NCBI GenBank assembly: GCA_030705945.1
Contig: JAUZPS010000044.1
Coordinates: 1 to 17,131, forward strand
Length of the DNA stretch: 17,131 nt
Origin: Bacillota bacterium
GTDB taxonomy: Bacteria > Bacillota > Clostridia > Acetivibrionales > DSM-2933
Reading direction: 5' to 3'
Under the pieces are notes generated by a model. That model was not told the origin of the DNA. It worked only from the letters and a program-made list of their open reading frames with translations, and searched no databases. Each line of letters opens with the position of its first letter. Within the stretch, counting starts at the first letter, position 1. Below, piece by piece: positions 16,220 to 17,131 of the stretch. The translations under genes and the position numbers were made by a program.

Positions 16220-16435
16220 TTAATCTTCCCATAGATCATCAATAAGTTTGTCTATTTCTTTTTTTCTTTTATTAGTTCCGGATTTGTCTATTGTAATGAC
16301 ATTATTTTTTATTATTAAAACATCGCCTTCCTTTGAATCAGGTGGGATTAAATTGCGTTTTATATTAATAATTTCTTTGCTTTCTGTCTCGCATAAAGCA
16401 TAATCACCTTCAAAACGATCAATAATAACTCTCAT
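16220..16435 (-). CDS. DUF3006 family small protein
   Basis: A 71-residue acidic/lysine-rich protein starting MRVIIDRFEGDYALCE, with the DUF3006 pattern (IDRFEG at the start, then a short beta-rich domain with EGDVL). No membrane segment or catalytic motif is seen; the molecular function is not known. GGAGG lies about 7 bases before the ATG. It follows the ComEC-like hydrolase gene after 41 bp on the same strand, a pairing I recall as common in Firmicutes, so the two are probably one operon and perhaps functionally linked. Confidence 0.8.
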   Translation of the reverse strand: MRVIIDRFEGDYALCETESKEIINIKRNLIPPDSKEGDVLIIKNNVITIDKSGTNKRKKEIDKLIDDLWED

Positions 16436-16476
16436 TTTTTCCTCCGGGTTTGGTATTAAAATATATGGGATGGGCT

Positions 16477-17131
16477 CTAGTCTATATTAAATTTAATTGA
16501 ACTTCCGTCTGATTGAGCAATTATTGTTCCTTGTTCATCTGTTCTGTAAACTTTAACTTTAGCGGCTGATAATTTTTCTAACGTTTCCCTATGAGGGTGA
16601 CCGTATTCATTATCTGCTCCTAATGAAATTACTGCATAATTTGGTTTAACCGCTTCTAGAAATTTCTCTGATGTTGAAGAGCTGCTTCCATGGTGCCCGA
16701 CTTTAAGAACGTCTGCTTTCAGGTTATAACCTTTTTCAAGCATTTCATGCTCGGAAATGCTTTCAGCGTCGCCTTCCAATAGAAAGGCGGTACTTTCATA
16801 TGTGATTTTTATAACTGCAGAATAATTATTAAGGTCTTTGTAATCAGAGCTGTTAGGAGCAAACATCTGAATTTTCAAAGCAGGATCAAGGTCGATGTTA
16901 ACGCCCGCTGCGGCGCTTTTTATTTTTAAGTTTTTATTTTTAATTGAATTAAGTAAATCCTTAAAAGTTTTCGTTGTAGTTGTTTTTTTGGGTAAATATA
17001 TGCTCCCGATATCAAAATTATCTACAACCTCATCCATTCCGCCTATATGGTCTTCATGAGGGTGAGTTCCTATAACAGCGTCAATATTATTAAAACCGAG
17101 AGATTTTATATAATTTACGACAGCAAAACCT
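16477..17131 (-). CDS. Stand-alone ComEC/Rec2-type metallo-beta-lactamase hydrolase (5' end outside window)
   Basis: The frame is open to the right edge, so the ATG at 17037 is internal and the N-terminus is missing. The metal-binding HPHEDH (17047-17064, the HxHxDH motif) lies upstream of that ATG, proving the longer frame. The rest shows the ComEC/Rec2 C-terminal hydrolase pattern: FLLEGDAE, LKVGHHGSSSSTSE, AVISLGADNEYGHPH and YRTDEQGTI. In ComEC this domain is thought to degrade the non-transforming DNA strand; free-standing versions have uncertain substrates (phosphodiesters or nucleic acid are likely). No membrane segments are visible. A signal peptide or lipobox would lie outside the window. 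Confidence 0.88.
   Translation of the reverse strand, partial: GFAVVNYIKSLGFNNIDAVIGTHPHEDHIGGMDEVVDNFDIGSIYLPKKTTTTKTFKDLLNSIKNKNLKIKSAAAGVNIDLDPALKIQMFAPNSSDYKDLNNYSAVIKITYESTAFLLEGDAESISEHEMLEKGYNLKADVLKVGHHGSSSSTSEKFLEAVKPNYAVISLGADNEYGHPHRETLEKLSAAKVKVYRTDEQGTIIAQSDGSSIKFNID

Noticed and set aside
17035..17037. ATG as the start of the ComEC-like hydrolase
   Set aside because: The essential HPHEDH metal-binding motif is encoded upstream of it in the same open frame.

Overview
The window looks like the chromosome of a low-GC, spore-forming anaerobe of the Clostridia. The base composition is AT-rich, there is a GerM-type sporulation lipoprotein, a SigI/RsgI sigma/anti-sigma pair of the kind best known from cellulolytic clostridia, a T-box leader in front of thrS, and strong AGGAGG-type ribosome binding sites. 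I cannot name the species from sequence alone.

Layout: (1) Positions 1-6879 (+) are the 3' part of a multidomain type I polyketide/secondary-lipid synthase related to polyunsaturated fatty acid (PUFA) synthases. It is open at the left edge; the visible order is KS-AT linker, AT, KS, three tandem carrier domains, KR, DH. (2) A Sfp-type phosphopantetheinyl transferase gene overlaps its stop codon (ATGA) and presumably serves it. (3) comEA and gerM follow on the + strand. (4) On the - strand, sigI (11976-12752) lies upstream of rsgI (9906-11666). (5) A regulatory region of about 1.2 kb leads to thrS (13976-15883, +): a consensus promoter, a dispersed repeat and a threonine T-box. (6) On the - strand at the right end, a ComEC-like metallo-beta-lactamase hydrolase (cut by the window edge) is followed by a DUF3006 gene.

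Two signals stand out. First, all three carrier repeats of the synthase have Thr where the phosphopantetheine-bearing Ser is expected (LGIDT instead of LGIDS), although a transferase gene is translationally coupled to the synthase. Second, a family of short structured repeats (called A here, about 145 bp, four copies within 4.4 kb, all in the same orientation) sits between sigI and rsgI, upstream of sigI, at the very 5' end of the predicted thrS leader RNA, and just after thrS. The copy after thrS appears inserted into the loop of a second palindromic element (B), which also occurs intact next to the first A copy in inverted orientation. This nesting argues that A is, or was, mobile.

The genes fall into separate modules: a secondary-lipid/polyketide module (synthase plus transferase), envelope/competence/sporulation genes, a signal-sensing sigma factor module and a tRNA synthetase gene controlled by uncharged tRNA-Thr. 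Only the first pair clearly works together biochemically; sigI and rsgI form the other functional pair.
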